From positions 1 through 64,000 of the forward strand of contig JAHQVJ010000176.1 in assembly GCA_019634415.1 (NCBI GenBank): a stretch of 64,000 nucleotides of DNA. The letters are read 5' to 3'. This DNA is from Myxococcales bacterium (lineage in GTDB: Bacteria > Myxococcota_A > UBA796 > GCA-2862545). The notes under the pieces are model-generated. The model was not told where the DNA came from. It made no database searches and saw only the letters and a program-made list of their open reading frames with translations. Positions 17,113 through 24,915 of the stretch are shown here, in pieces. The first letter of the stretch is position 1; every line of letters starts with the position of its first letter. A program made the position numbers and the translations under genes.

Positions 17113-18725
17113 CCTTCGGCGCAGTACCCATCGACGACGCGGTGGACTGCATCCTCGCCCACACCCACCGCCCCGCCGAGGGTCGGCCGATCCGCAAGGG
17201 CACTCGGCTGTCGGCCGACGACGTACAGGCCCTCCGTCAGGCGGGCATCACCGAGGTGATCGTCGCGCGCCTCCACCCCGCCGACGTGGGGGAGGACGAG
17301 GCCGCAGCCCGGCTCGCAGCCACCGTGGCGGGGGGTGGCATCGAGGTCCGCTCCGCGCGCACCGGTCGCAGCAACCTGCACGCCACCCACCGCGGTGTGC
17401 TCGTGCTCGACGAGGCGACCGTGCACGCCGTCAACGCGGTGGATCCCGCCATCACGCTGGGCACCCTGCCGCCCTTCGCGCGGGTGGAGGCCCGCGACAT
17501 GGTGGCCACCGTCAAGATCATCCCCTTCGCGGTGCCCGAGGGCAGCGTGGTGGGCGCCTGTGCAGCCGTGGCCGCGCCTGCGCTGCGAGTGGCTCCCTTC
17601 CGCCGCAAGCGGGTGGCGCTGATCACGTCACAGCTGCCCGGCCTACCCCAGCGCTTGGTGCTCGCCACTCAGCAGGCCCAGGAGCAGCGCGTGCTGAGCC
17701 TCGACGGTGAGGTGCTGCTCCGACGGGAGATCCCCCACGCCGTCCCCGACGCCAGGCGAGCGCTGATCGATGCCTGCGAAGCCGGCGCCCAGGTGGTCCT
17801 GTTCATGGGGGCCTCCGCCATCGTGGATCCGGCAGACGTGCTGCCCAGCGCGCTGCTCGCCGCTGGCGGGCGTGTGACCCGGCTCGGCATGCCCGTGGAT
17901 CCCGGCAACCTCGCGCTGGTGGGTGAGCTGCACGACACCGTGGTGCTCGGCGTGCCCGGCTGTGCACGCTCGCTGAAGCGCAACGGCTTCGATCACCTGC
18001 TGGAGCACGTGACCGCCGATCTACCCATCACCAGCGCAGCGGTGGCCGCCCTGGGGGTTGGAGGACTCTTGGCAGAGACCACGGGGCGTCCCCATCCACG
18101 ACAGGGTCCACCCACCCGCAGCCCTCGCCTCGGGGCGGTGGTGCTGGCGGCTGGGGCGTCGTCGCGCATGGGCCCCACCAACAAGCTCCTCGCCCAGCTC
18201 GACGGCCGTCCCCTGGTGACCTGGGCGGTGGACGCCATGCTCGCCGGAGGCGCCGATCCCGTGGTGGTCGTGGTGGGGCACCACGAGGCCGAGATCCGGT
18301 CGGCGCTGACCGACCGAGCCGTGCAGATCGTGGTCAACCCCACCCCCGAGGCAGGCATGGGCACGTCCCTGGCCACCGGCGTCGGCGCGATGCCCGAGGA
18401 TCTGGACGGCTGGTTCGTGATGTTGGGGGACGTGCCCTTCGTGCGAGCCAGCGACCTGGCCGCGCTGACCGCAGCCTTCAACCCGACCGCCGGGGCGGCG
18501 ATCTGCATGCCCGAGCACGCCAAGCGACGAGGGCATCCCGTGCTCTGGGCAGCGCGGTACCGTGGGCAGCTGGCGGCGCTGCGCGGCGACACGGGAGCAA
18601 AGGCCATCCTCGACGCGCACACCGCGGACGTGTGCGTGGTGCCCGTGGACAACCCGGGGATCCACCAAGACGTCGACACCCCCGAGGCCCTGCGCGATGC
18701 GCGTCAGCGCACAGGCACGGACTGA
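17109..18725 (+). CDS. Molybdopterin-binding domain fused to MobA-like nucleotidyltransferase
   Basis: Product of 538 residues with two domains. Residues ~1-330 resemble the molybdopterin-binding (MoCF_biosynth) fold, with segments such as VALITSQLPG and VVLFMGASAI. Residues ~345-538 are an NTP transferase of the MobA/MocA type: VVLAAGASSRMG followed by NKLLAQLDGRPLV, and FVMLGDVPFV for metal and sugar binding. MocA-type enzymes attach CMP to molybdopterin, giving the cofactor form used by xanthine dehydrogenase-family enzymes. GTG 17109 overlaps the xdhC stop (GTGA), so the two genes are coupled and belong to one cofactor maturation step. Confidence 0.85.
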   Translation: MTFGAVPIDDAVDCILAHTHRPAEGRPIRKGTRLSADDVQALRQAGITEVIVARLHPADVGEDEAAARLAATVAGGGIEVRSARTGRSNLHATHRGVLVLDEATVHAVNAVDPAITLGTLPPFARVEARDMVATVKIIPFAVPEGSVVGACAAVAAPALRVAPFRRKRVALITSQLPGLPQRLVLATQQAQEQRVLSLDGEVLLRREIPHAVPDARRALIDACEAGAQVVLFMGASAIVDPADVLPSALLAAGGRVTRLGMPVDPGNLALVGELHDTVVLGVPGCARSLKRNGFDHLLEHVTADLPITSAAVAALGVGGLLAETTGRPHPRQGPPTRSPRLGAVVLAAGASSRMGPTNKLLAQLDGRPLVTWAVDAMLAGGADPVVVVVGHHEAEIRSALTDRAVQIVVNPTPEAGMGTSLATGVGAMPEDLDGWFVMLGDVPFVRASDLAALTAAFNPTAGAAICMPEHAKRRGHPVLWAARYRGQLAALRGDTGAKAILDAHTADVCVVPVDNPGIHQDVDTPEALRDARQRTGTD

Positions 18726-18726
18726 C

Positions 18727-19410
18727 TCACGCCGAGAACAGGGCGCGCATGCGGTCCTTGCGCCGGTTCCAGTAGGGCTTGGTGCAGATCCGCTCGGCCG
18801 GCACCCCGCGGGCGAGGAGCGCCCGTTCACATCGCTGCACGGCACCCGCGTGCCCCGACACCCACACCACGCCCGGGCCCTCCGGCACGGGCTCGGCAGC
18901 GATCCAGTCCAGCAGGGCGCGCCCGTGCTCGCCATGGCGCCTCGCCACGTCCAGGGGCAAGCCGAGGGCGCCGAGTGCCGTAGCATCGTCGCCGTCGAGC
19001 TCGATGGCACCCAGGAAGGGGGTGGCGCCCGGCAGAGCGTCCAGGAGCGCACGCGCGAGCCCCACGGTGGTCTCGTCCCCCAGGAACCACGCCCACTGCT
19101 CCCCTCCCCGCGGACCCGCCATGCTGTGCACGGGGCCGAAGAGGTGGGTGACGTCGCCGGGCTGCGCGGTGGCCGCGAACCGGCTGCCCGGGCCCTTGCC
19201 GTGCACGACCATCACCACCTCGAGCCACCCCTCGTCGGCATCGAAGCGACTCGGGGTGTAGGAGCGCATGGTCCTCGGCGCCACCTGCAGCTTCACCTTG
19301 TCTCCCGGCGCGAACGCAGCGCCCACCAAGGCCGGACCCGCCAGCCGAACCGAGCGCAACCGCTCCGACAGCGTCGTCACCGACGTCACGCGTACTTGCT
19401 TGGACCCCAC
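18727..19410 (-). CDS. Siderophore-interacting protein (FAD-binding ferric reductase)
   Basis: Product of 227 residues of the SIP/ViuB family, flavoproteins that reduce ferric siderophores in the cytosol to release iron. Visible features are the FAD-binding RSYTPSRF motif (R-x-Y-T), a following HGKGPGSRFA segment, FLGDETTVGLARALL in the NAD(P)H side, and the terminal YWNRRKD typical of the family. GTG 19410 is chosen because AGAGG lies five bases before it; GTG 19416 is possible. A Fur-like site sits just upstream (19424-19442), so expression is probably induced by iron limitation. The stop is one base from that of the convergent MobA-like gene. Confidence 0.9.
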   Translation of the reverse strand: MGSKQVRVTSVTTLSERLRSVRLAGPALVGAAFAPGDKVKLQVAPRTMRSYTPSRFDADEGWLEVVMVVHGKGPGSRFAATAQPGDVTHLFGPVHSMAGPRGGEQWAWFLGDETTVGLARALLDALPGATPFLGAIELDGDDATALGALGLPLDVARRHGEHGRALLDWIAAEPVPEGPGVVWVSGHAGAVQRCERALLARGVPAERICTKPYWNRRKDRMRALFSA

Positions 19411-19423
19411 ACCCACCTCTATT

Positions 19424-19442
19424 GAAATCGATTTTCATTTTC
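19424..19442. promoter_or_regulatory. Fur box upstream of the siderophore-interacting protein gene
   Basis: Read on the minus strand, GAAAATGAAAATCGATTTC matches the 19-base consensus GATAATGATAATCATTATC at 14 positions. It is flanked by a wider perfect dyad ATTGAAA...TTTCAAT (19421-19445) and lies 13 bases before the GTG start of an iron-uptake gene, where Fur would block transcription. Confidence 0.7.
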
Positions 19443-19488
19443 AATAAGAACGACGAGGCACCGCGGCCGTCACGTGTTGTCGTGCGCG

Positions 19489-20331
19489 CTACTGGGCGAG
19501 CCGTGCCCCCAGGGCGCGCGCCACCTCCTCCACCGCAGCGATGTGCACCTCGAGGAAGCGGCCCTGTGCTGCGTCGGTGAGGTTCATCAGCTCGATGGCG
19601 CCGAACACCTCGTCGCCGTGGGCCACCGGCACCACCGCGATCTGCTTGGTGACGTAGCCCGACAGCGCGTCCATCTCGCCCACGTGCTTGGGATCCTGGT
19701 CGGCAGCACCGAGCACCACGGTGCGCGCATTCTCCATGGCGTAGCCCGCCACACCGGTGCCCCGCGGCAGCCGAACGCCCATGAGCTTGCGACTGCCGGG
19801 ACCCGAGACGGCGAAGAACTTGAGGTAGCCGCGGTCCGCCAGCACCACGGCGCCGCTCTCGGCGGAGACCCTGGTGAGTGCGGCGTGCAGCGCCAGCTCG
19901 CAGGCGATGATCTGCGTGGGCGCCGCCTCCACCTGGTCCAGGCCGTCGCCGTTCTGGAGCAGGGCCCGGGTCTCTTCGGAGATTGCGTAGAGCAGCTCCA
20001 CCTCCGACTCGTCCTCGTCGGTGGTGGTGTCGGGGGCCTCGCCGAGCAGCTCGGGCTCTTCGGGCTCCTCCACCAGGTCCGAGGGCGCCTCCGGTGCCAC
20101 GTCTACACCCTGCACCACGAAGTGGGCCCCACTGGCGATGTCGCGGGCGATCACGGTGCCGTTGGGCAGCACCTCGGCGGCGAGCCGGGAGACGTCTGCG
20201 GCGCAGCCCATCTCCTCGAGCCCGCGACCCAACGCCACGAGCCAGTTTCGGCCCTGCACCTGAACCCCCGCGCGTCCGCGGGCCGTGACGCTCCAGCTGG
20301 TCATCCCCGGTCGCTCCGTGGCCACAGTCAT
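19489..20331 (-). CDS. GAF domain protein
   Basis: Product of 280 residues, cytosolic. An N-terminal region (~1-75) of unknown type is joined by a strongly acidic linker (~80-112, many Glu and Asp) to a C-terminal GAF-like domain (~115-275) with GAVVLADRGYLKFFAVSG and FGAIELMNLTD, segments typical of GAF sensors that bind small ligands or chromophores. There is no kinase, GGDEF or HTH output domain, so it must act through a partner. ATG 20331 starts 41 bases from the divergent membrane protein gene. The Fur-controlled SIP gene follows 78 bases downstream on the same strand. Confidence 0.8.
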   Translation of the reverse strand: MTVATERPGMTSWSVTARGRAGVQVQGRNWLVALGRGLEEMGCAADVSRLAAEVLPNGTVIARDIASGAHFVVQGVDVAPEAPSDLVEEPEEPELLGEAPDTTTDEDESEVELLYAISEETRALLQNGDGLDQVEAAPTQIIACELALHAALTRVSAESGAVVLADRGYLKFFAVSGPGSRKLMGVRLPRGTGVAGYAMENARTVVLGAADQDPKHVGEMDALSGYVTKQIAVVPVAHGDEVFGAIELMNLTDAAQGRFLEVHIAAVEEVARALGARLAQ

Positions 20332-20372
20332 ACCCCGATGCCGAGATCCATGGGGTGCGATACGCGCTCGCC

Positions 20373-21374
20373 ATGGACCAAGAACAGCGGCCCGACGCCC
20401 TGCATCGCTTTCGCCGGTGGGCTGCCGTGGCCGTGGCCCTCGCCACGGTGGGCTACGTCGCCTACGCCCTGTGGCGCGGCTGGTCCGAGACGGCCACCGA
20501 GCTGGCGTCGTTCCTCTGGCCCATCTACGTGCCGGTGCTCGGCCTCACCCTGCTGAACTACGGGCTGCGCTACCTCAAGTGGCACTACCTGCTGGGTCGA
20601 CTCGGCATCCACGTGCCCCACCGCACCAACGTGTGGATCTTCGTGACGGGCCTGGCGATGGTGATCAGCCCGGCGAAAGCCGGCGAGGTGGTCAAGCCCT
20701 GGCTCGTGAGGGTCTGCACGGGCGCCCCCATCCACCAAACGCTGCCCGCCCTGGTGGCGGAGCGCGGCACCGACGGCATCGCCGTGGTCATCCTGGCCGC
20801 CGTCGGCGTCACCACCTTCATGGCCGAGGCCACCGAGCTCATCTTCGGCACCATCGCCGCCATCGTGGCGGTCCTGGCCCTGATCTCCGTGCGCCCCCTC
20901 GCCAAGGGCGTCATCGACGTGGTCCGCCGCATCGGCCCACTGCGAGGCATCGCAGACGGGCTCGACGAGTCCTACGAGGCCACCCGCACGGTGCTGGCGC
21001 CCGTGCCCTTCGCGGTCACCCTGGCCATGAGCCTGGTGGCGTGGTTCGCAGAGTGCGTGGGCTACTGGCTGGTGTTCGTGGGCCTGAACGTCTCCACCGT
21101 GGGGCTGGACGCAGCCACCTTCCTCTACGCCTTCGCCACCGTGTTCGGCGCCCCCTCCCCCGGCGGCATGGGCATGGCGGACGCCGCACTGGTGGAAGGA
21201 GCGGTGCAGATCCTGCAGGTCTCGGCTCCTGTGGCGCTGGCGGCAGCACTGTTGGTCCGAGTGGCCACGCTGTGGTTCGGGGTGCTGCTGGGGGCCTGTG
21301 TGCTGCTCCGGCTGGAGAGCGTCATCGAGAGCGCCACGCGGCCCGACGCCCCCGACGAGGGCGAAGCCGCGTAG
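20373..21374 (+). CDS. Lysylphosphatidylglycerol synthase-type integral membrane protein
   Basis: Product of 333 residues with about seven or eight membrane helices, of the LPG_synthase_TM (PF03706, UPF0104) family. Helpful segments are the early LTLLNYGLRYLKWHYLL, the loop ISPAKAGEVVKPWLV with the conserved Gly-Glu near the membrane face, and the late FGAPSPGGMGMADAALVEG. Stand-alone members lack the aminoacyl-transferase domain and are thought to flip or help modify lipids; the exact role is unknown. ATG 20373 is preferred; GTG 20355 is possible. A second family member is at 45361-46356. It heads a four-gene run. Confidence 0.85.
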   Translation: MDQEQRPDALHRFRRWAAVAVALATVGYVAYALWRGWSETATELASFLWPIYVPVLGLTLLNYGLRYLKWHYLLGRLGIHVPHRTNVWIFVTGLAMVISPAKAGEVVKPWLVRVCTGAPIHQTLPALVAERGTDGIAVVILAAVGVTTFMAEATELIFGTIAAIVAVLALISVRPLAKGVIDVVRRIGPLRGIADGLDESYEATRTVLAPVPFAVTLAMSLVAWFAECVGYWLVFVGLNVSTVGLDAATFLYAFATVFGAPSPGGMGMADAALVEGAVQILQVSAPVALAAALLVRVATLWFGVLLGACVLLRLESVIESATRPDAPDEGEAA

Positions 21375-21394
21375 ACCCTGCTAGGGTGGCGCTC

Positions 21395-22204
21395 ATGTTT
21401 CTCGCTGCAGCGGTCCAGCTCAACGGCTCCTCCGACAGCGCACGGTGCCTCGACCAGGCCGTCGGCCTGATTCGTCGCGCCGCCTCTTATGGTGCGCGCT
21501 TCGTGGCCACGCCCGAGGCCACCAACTTCCTGGGCCCGCACGCCGACAAGGTGCGACGGGCCGAGAGCCTGCAAGGCCCCACCTGCCAGCACTTCGCCGA
21601 GCTCGCTCGGGAGCTCGGGATCCACCTACTCTTGGGCTCGTTCAACGAGAAGGCAGACGACGAGCATCGTTGCTACAACACGAGCGTGCTCTTCGGCCCA
21701 GACGGACGACAGCTGGCGACCTACCGAAAGATCCACCTGTTCGACGTCGACGTGTCGCCACAGCTGCGCTTTCTCGAGAGCGACACCGCGTTGGCAGGCG
21801 ACACCCCGGTCACGGCGCAGACGCCGCTGGCCCATTTCGGTCTGTCCATCTGCTACGATCTGCGATTCGGCGAGCTGTACCGTACGTACCGCGACCGCGG
21901 GGCGAACGTGTTGCTGGTGCCGAGCGCGTTCACGCTTTCCACCGGCAAGGACCACTGGGAGCCGCTGCTGCGCACCCGCGCCATCGAGACCCAGTCCTAC
22001 GTCATCGCACCTGGCCAGCACGGCACCCACGACGACGGTGGGTTGCGACAGAGCTGGGGACACTCCATGATCATCGATCCCTGGGGCCACGTGGTGGGCA
22101 TGGCATCGGATGGTCCGGGGTTGGCATTGGCCGAGGTGCAGCTCGATCGCGTGGACCGAGCTCGCACGTCCATGCCCATTTCTTCGCACCGGAGGCTCAC
22201 ATGA
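21395..22204 (+). CDS. Carbon-nitrogen hydrolase (Nit-type omega-amidase family)
   Basis: Product of 269 residues of the nitrilase superfamily. The Glu-Lys-Cys triad is visible: PEATNF, YRKIHLFD and SICYDLRF. The layout is closest to bacterial Nit1/Nit2 proteins, which hydrolyse deaminated glutathione or alpha-ketoglutaramate, a metabolite repair role. ATG 21395 lies 20 bases after the membrane protein gene; the stop overlaps the next start as ATGA. Cytosolic, no signal. Confidence 0.9.
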   Translation: MFLAAAVQLNGSSDSARCLDQAVGLIRRAASYGARFVATPEATNFLGPHADKVRRAESLQGPTCQHFAELARELGIHLLLGSFNEKADDEHRCYNTSVLFGPDGRQLATYRKIHLFDVDVSPQLRFLESDTALAGDTPVTAQTPLAHFGLSICYDLRFGELYRTYRDRGANVLLVPSAFTLSTGKDHWEPLLRTRAIETQSYVIAPGQHGTHDDGGLRQSWGHSMIIDPWGHVVGMASDGPGLALAEVQLDRVDRARTSMPISSHRRLT

Positions 22205-23061
22205 TCGCACTGCTGCTGTCGGGGTTGGCGGCCTTCGCCGCTCCCACCGACGAAGAGGTCAAGGGGATGGTCGAGGCCGTCTACGACCGAACCCTTCCCA
22301 TGGAGGCGATGTGCATCACGCGCCCCGAGCTTCCGGCCGCCTTCCGCGAGGTGGTGGTGGCGGGCGTGCGCCGCGGAGCCCTGGGCTGCTCGGTGGTGGG
22401 GGTGGTCACCAAGGACAAGCTGCGCAAGGCCACCTCGGCCACCGCCGCGATCAAGGCGTCGGCTTGGGAAGAGCTGTCTGCCCAGGAGCGCGCCGACCAC
22501 CTGAAGGCGTACACCGAGCAGGTGCTGCTGGCCTTCGCCCAGGTCCAGGACGACTCGAGCCAGGCCCGCGCGCGCGGGGAGGGCTTCGAGGTCACCTCCA
22601 CCTACATCCACCGGGTGAAGAAGTCGGGCTACACCGCCCTTAGCGAGGGCCGCTGGCGCTTCGACGCCAACGGCAAGGTCGAGGAGAAGAGCGAGACGCC
22701 CCAGCGGTACTGGCGCACCAAGCTGTCGGTGCGGCCCGCCAAGGTCACGGGCACGCTGACCACCGACATGGTGGCGAGCACGGTCAACCAGCGCGGAGCG
22801 GTGGTCAAGCGCTGCTTCACGCGGGCCTGGGAGAAGGACCCCACCCTGCGGGGGCGCGTGCAGCTGACCTGGACGGTGCAGGAGGGCAAGTCGGCCAACC
22901 TGGGCGTGATCGACAACGACAGCCCACCCGAGGAGCTGGCGAACTGCTACGCCTGGCGAGCGGTGAACCAGCTCGAGTGGCCGGCGGAGGAGCGAGGCAC
23001 GGTGCAGTTCGTGTTCGCCGTGAGCCGCACCGATGCGGAACCGCCCCCCCTCGACGACTGA
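22201..23061 (+). CDS. Exported AgmX/PglI C-terminal domain-type protein
   Basis: Product of 286 residues with a signal peptide (MIALLLSGLAAFAAP). The C-terminal half shows the pattern of the AgmX/PglI C-terminal domain of myxobacterial motility proteins: VVKRCFTRAW, RGRVQLTWTVQEGK, then ELANCYAW and a final VQFVFAV strand, with two conserved Cys. In Myxococcus, AgmX/GltJ belongs to the gliding machinery, but this domain is widespread in Myxococcota envelope proteins, so motility is not implied. It overlaps the nitrilase gene by four bases and is two bases before the PanE-like gene. Confidence 0.75.
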   Translation: MIALLLSGLAAFAAPTDEEVKGMVEAVYDRTLPMEAMCITRPELPAAFREVVVAGVRRGALGCSVVGVVTKDKLRKATSATAAIKASAWEELSAQERADHLKAYTEQVLLAFAQVQDDSSQARARGEGFEVTSTYIHRVKKSGYTALSEGRWRFDANGKVEEKSETPQRYWRTKLSVRPAKVTGTLTTDMVASTVNQRGAVVKRCFTRAWEKDPTLRGRVQLTWTVQEGKSANLGVIDNDSPPEELANCYAWRAVNQLEWPAEERGTVQFVFAVSRTDAEPPPLDD

Positions 23062-23063
23062 TC

Positions 23064-24017
23064 GTGGCCACACGCCGCTGGGTGGTCGTGGGAGCAGGTG
23101 GGATCGGCGCCGGCCTCGGAGGGGCCATGGCGCGCGACGGCGCCGACGTGCACCTGGTGGCACGCGGCGCGCACCTGCGGGCCCTGCGCGAGCGCGGGCT
23201 GCGGTGGCGCACCCCCGAGCACGACGAGCTGCTGAAGCTGCCGGCATCGGAGCTGTCTGCGGTGACCCCCGCGGAGGGCGACGTGGTGGTGCTGGCCACC
23301 AAGCTGCAGGACGCCGAGCAAGCCCTGGAGCTGGTCCACGCTCGCTTCGGACCCACGGTGCCCGTGGTCACCTGGACCAATGGTGTGCACGGCCAGCGCT
23401 GGGCAGTGGCTCGCTTCCACACGGTGGTGGCCTCGGTGATCTACGTGCCCGCCACCTACCAGGCCCCTGGAGAGGCCTGCCTGTGGGGGCAGCCCTACCG
23501 CGGCACCATGCACCTGGGACAGATCCGCGGCGCCAACACCGCCGTGCGCGACGCGCTGGCCGCGGCCCTGCAGCAGGCCGACTTCGAAGCACCGGTGCAC
23601 CGCGATCTCGCACCGGTGCAGAACGCCAAGTGGGTCGTGAACTGCGGCGGGGCGGCTCAGGCGCTGGTGGTCGCGGACCAGTGGCGACAGGTCGCCGACG
23701 CCGCCATCGCCGAGGCGCGCCGGATCATGGGCGTCGCGGGGCTGCCGGTGGCGTCGGACGCCGAGCTACTGCCCCGGCCATTGAGCATGGGCACCATCGA
23801 CGGGCAGCAGCGCGGGGGAGGCTCCACCTGGCAGAGCCTCACCTCCGGGCGCTCCCTGGAGTCGCGCTACCTCAACGGCGCCATCGTGGAGCTCGCCGAT
23901 GAGCACGGTGCCAAGGCTCCCATCAACGAGGCCCTGGTGTACGCGGCCGCACGCGCGGAGGCGGAGGGCTGGCGTGCCCCCTCGCTGCGGGCCTCCGAGG
24001 TACTCCCAGGCGCCTGA
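23064..24017 (+). CDS. Ketopantoate reductase family (PanE/ApbA-like) oxidoreductase
   Basis: Product of 317 residues. It opens with a Rossmann motif VVVGAGGIGAGLGG for NADP, then VVVLATKLQD, and has WTNGVHG where PanE has its catalytic segment, plus APVQNAKWVVN near the domain boundary. True PanE makes pantoate for coenzyme A, but the family is broad and a different 2-oxoacid substrate is possible. GTG 23064 is the start, two bases after the previous stop. Its stop is one base from the convergent small peptide gene. Confidence 0.8.
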   Translation: MATRRWVVVGAGGIGAGLGGAMARDGADVHLVARGAHLRALRERGLRWRTPEHDELLKLPASELSAVTPAEGDVVVLATKLQDAEQALELVHARFGPTVPVVTWTNGVHGQRWAVARFHTVVASVIYVPATYQAPGEACLWGQPYRGTMHLGQIRGANTAVRDALAAALQQADFEAPVHRDLAPVQNAKWVVNCGGAAQALVVADQWRQVADAAIAEARRIMGVAGLPVASDAELLPRPLSMGTIDGQQRGGGSTWQSLTSGRSLESRYLNGAIVELADEHGAKAPINEALVYAAARAEAEGWRAPSLRASEVLPGA

Positions 24018-24018
24018 G

Positions 24019-24174
24019 CTACTTGCCGCAGGGTGCCAGCATGTTGGCGCACCAGCTCATGAAGCAGCCCGCGTCGCCGCCTCCGTCGGCGGCCACCACC
24101 GCGGCCAGAGCAGCAGCGGGAACGGCCAGGGCGGCAGCCATCACGGCGATCCGAATCACACGCTCACGAGACAT
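24019..24174 (-). CDS. Small exported peptide with three cysteines (51 aa)
   Basis: Unrecognised. ATG 24174 has GGAGG four bases upstream. The first ~30 residues are a good signal peptide (RERVIRI then a long Ala/Val stretch), leaving about 20 residues (DGGGDAGCFMSWCANMLAP then Cys-Gly-Lys) with three Cys spaced C-x4-C-x6-C. This could be a small disulfide or metal-binding peptide. It lies downstream of the 30-residue membrane peptide gene (98-base gap) on the same strand, behind a Fur box, so iron-linked expression is possible. Confidence 0.6.
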   Translation of the reverse strand: MSRERVIRIAVMAAALAVPAAALAAVVAADGGGDAGCFMSWCANMLAPCGK

Positions 24175-24272
24175 TCGACCTCCACACCGCCAGGCCGAGC
24201 CAGGCGAGATCGGGAGGGTATCGTGCTTCGTCCCCCGCCCCTGCCACCAGTTGTCACGCCGGCAGCCGAAGG

Positions 24273-24365
24273 TCAGCCCGCCAGCTCCTCTCGCCAAGCC
24301 GAGACCACGATCAGGATGGTGGTCACGAACATCCAGAGGATGAGCACCAGGAACCAGCTCGGCAT
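24273..24365 (-). CDS. Small single-pass membrane peptide (30 aa)
   Basis: Short gene with a convincing start: GGAGG four bases before ATG 24365. The product MPSWFLVLILWMFVTTILIV... is nearly all one hydrophobic helix with a short polar tail (SAWREELAG), as in regulatory or accessory subunits of membrane complexes. No family recognised. A strong Fur box (24396-24414) lies 30 bases upstream, so it is probably repressed by iron. It precedes the Cys-containing peptide gene. Confidence 0.55.
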   Translation of the reverse strand: MPSWFLVLILWMFVTTILIVVSAWREELAG

Positions 24366-24395
24366 GGGGCCTCCACGATCTACTCCCTTCTTAAT

Positions 24396-24414
24396 GAAAA
24401 TGAATTTCATTATC
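24396..24414. promoter_or_regulatory. Fur box between small peptide genes and marR-type gene
   Basis: GAAAATGAATTTCATTATC matches the Fur consensus GATAATGATAATCATTATC at 15 of 19 positions and contains the perfect dyad AATGAA T TTCATT. It lies in the divergent spacer between the 30-residue membrane peptide gene (leftward) and the MarR-type gene (rightward), and may control one or both. Confidence 0.75.
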
Positions 24415-24459
24415 AACTTGTTTCACGAGCACGCGGCATCTCAGCCGTTTCGGCTCAAT

Positions 24460-24495
24460 AGTCCGCATACGGATTATATGGTCCGCATGCGGACC
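24460..24495. promoter_or_regulatory. Tandem palindromic operator before the MarR-type gene
   Basis: GGTCCGCATGCGGACC (24480-24495) is a perfect 16-bp palindrome. A degenerate copy, AGTCCGCATACGGATT (24460-24475), sits 20 bases upstream, two helical turns away. The pair ends six bases before ATG 24502 of a MarR-family gene, the usual place for its autoregulatory operator. Confidence 0.65.
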
Positions 24496-24501
24496 ACATG
24501 G

Positions 24502-24915
24502 ATGCGAGACAACCTCTTCCTGCTGCTCAAGGCAGCGTGTCATCAGGTCACGACTCGTGGCGCAGCTCGCGCCACGGATCGGGTCGGCGTCCATGGAGCA
24601 CAAGCCTTGGCGCTGCTGGCGCTCCAGGAGCAGCCGGGCTGTACCGTCACCCAGCTCGCCGACATCTTGGGGCTCAGGATGTCGGCCGCAGCCACACTCG
24701 TGCAGCGCCTCGTCCGAGACGGCCTCGTGCAGCGAGCGCCCAGCGAACGAGACGGCCGGGCCGTCCTTCTCCACCTCAGCGCCGAGGGGAAGAATGCTGC
24801 CGAAGGTGCTGCGGCGCTGATCGACGACTTCGCACAGCTGCTGCGTCGTGGCTTCGACGATGACGAGCTGGCCGTGGTCGAGCGCTTCTTGAACCATGCC
24901 CTGGAGGCCCTGTGA
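24502..24915 (+). CDS. MarR-family transcriptional regulator
   Basis: Product of 137 residues with a winged helix-turn-helix: VTQLADILGLRMSAAATLV is the HTH, followed by QRLVRDGLVQRAPSERDGRA, the typical recognition helix and Asp-Arg wing of MarR proteins. ATG 24502 is chosen because it lies just after the palindromic operator pair; ATG 24487 and 24478 are in frame but would put the operator inside the gene. It is likely autoregulated and controls the overlapping membrane protein gene (GTGA overlap). A Fur box ~90 bases upstream suggests an iron input too. Confidence 0.85.
   Translation: MRDNLFLLLKAACHQVTTRGAARATDRVGVHGAQALALLALQEQPGCTVTQLADILGLRMSAAATLVQRLVRDGLVQRAPSERDGRAVLLHLSAEGKNAAEGAAALIDDFAQLLRRGFDDDELAVVERFLNHALEAL

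Noticed and set aside
24478..24504. ATG 24478 or 24487 as the MarR start
   Set aside because: Both would place the perfect palindrome inside the coding region; ATG 24502 directly after it fits operator logic better, though this is not proven.
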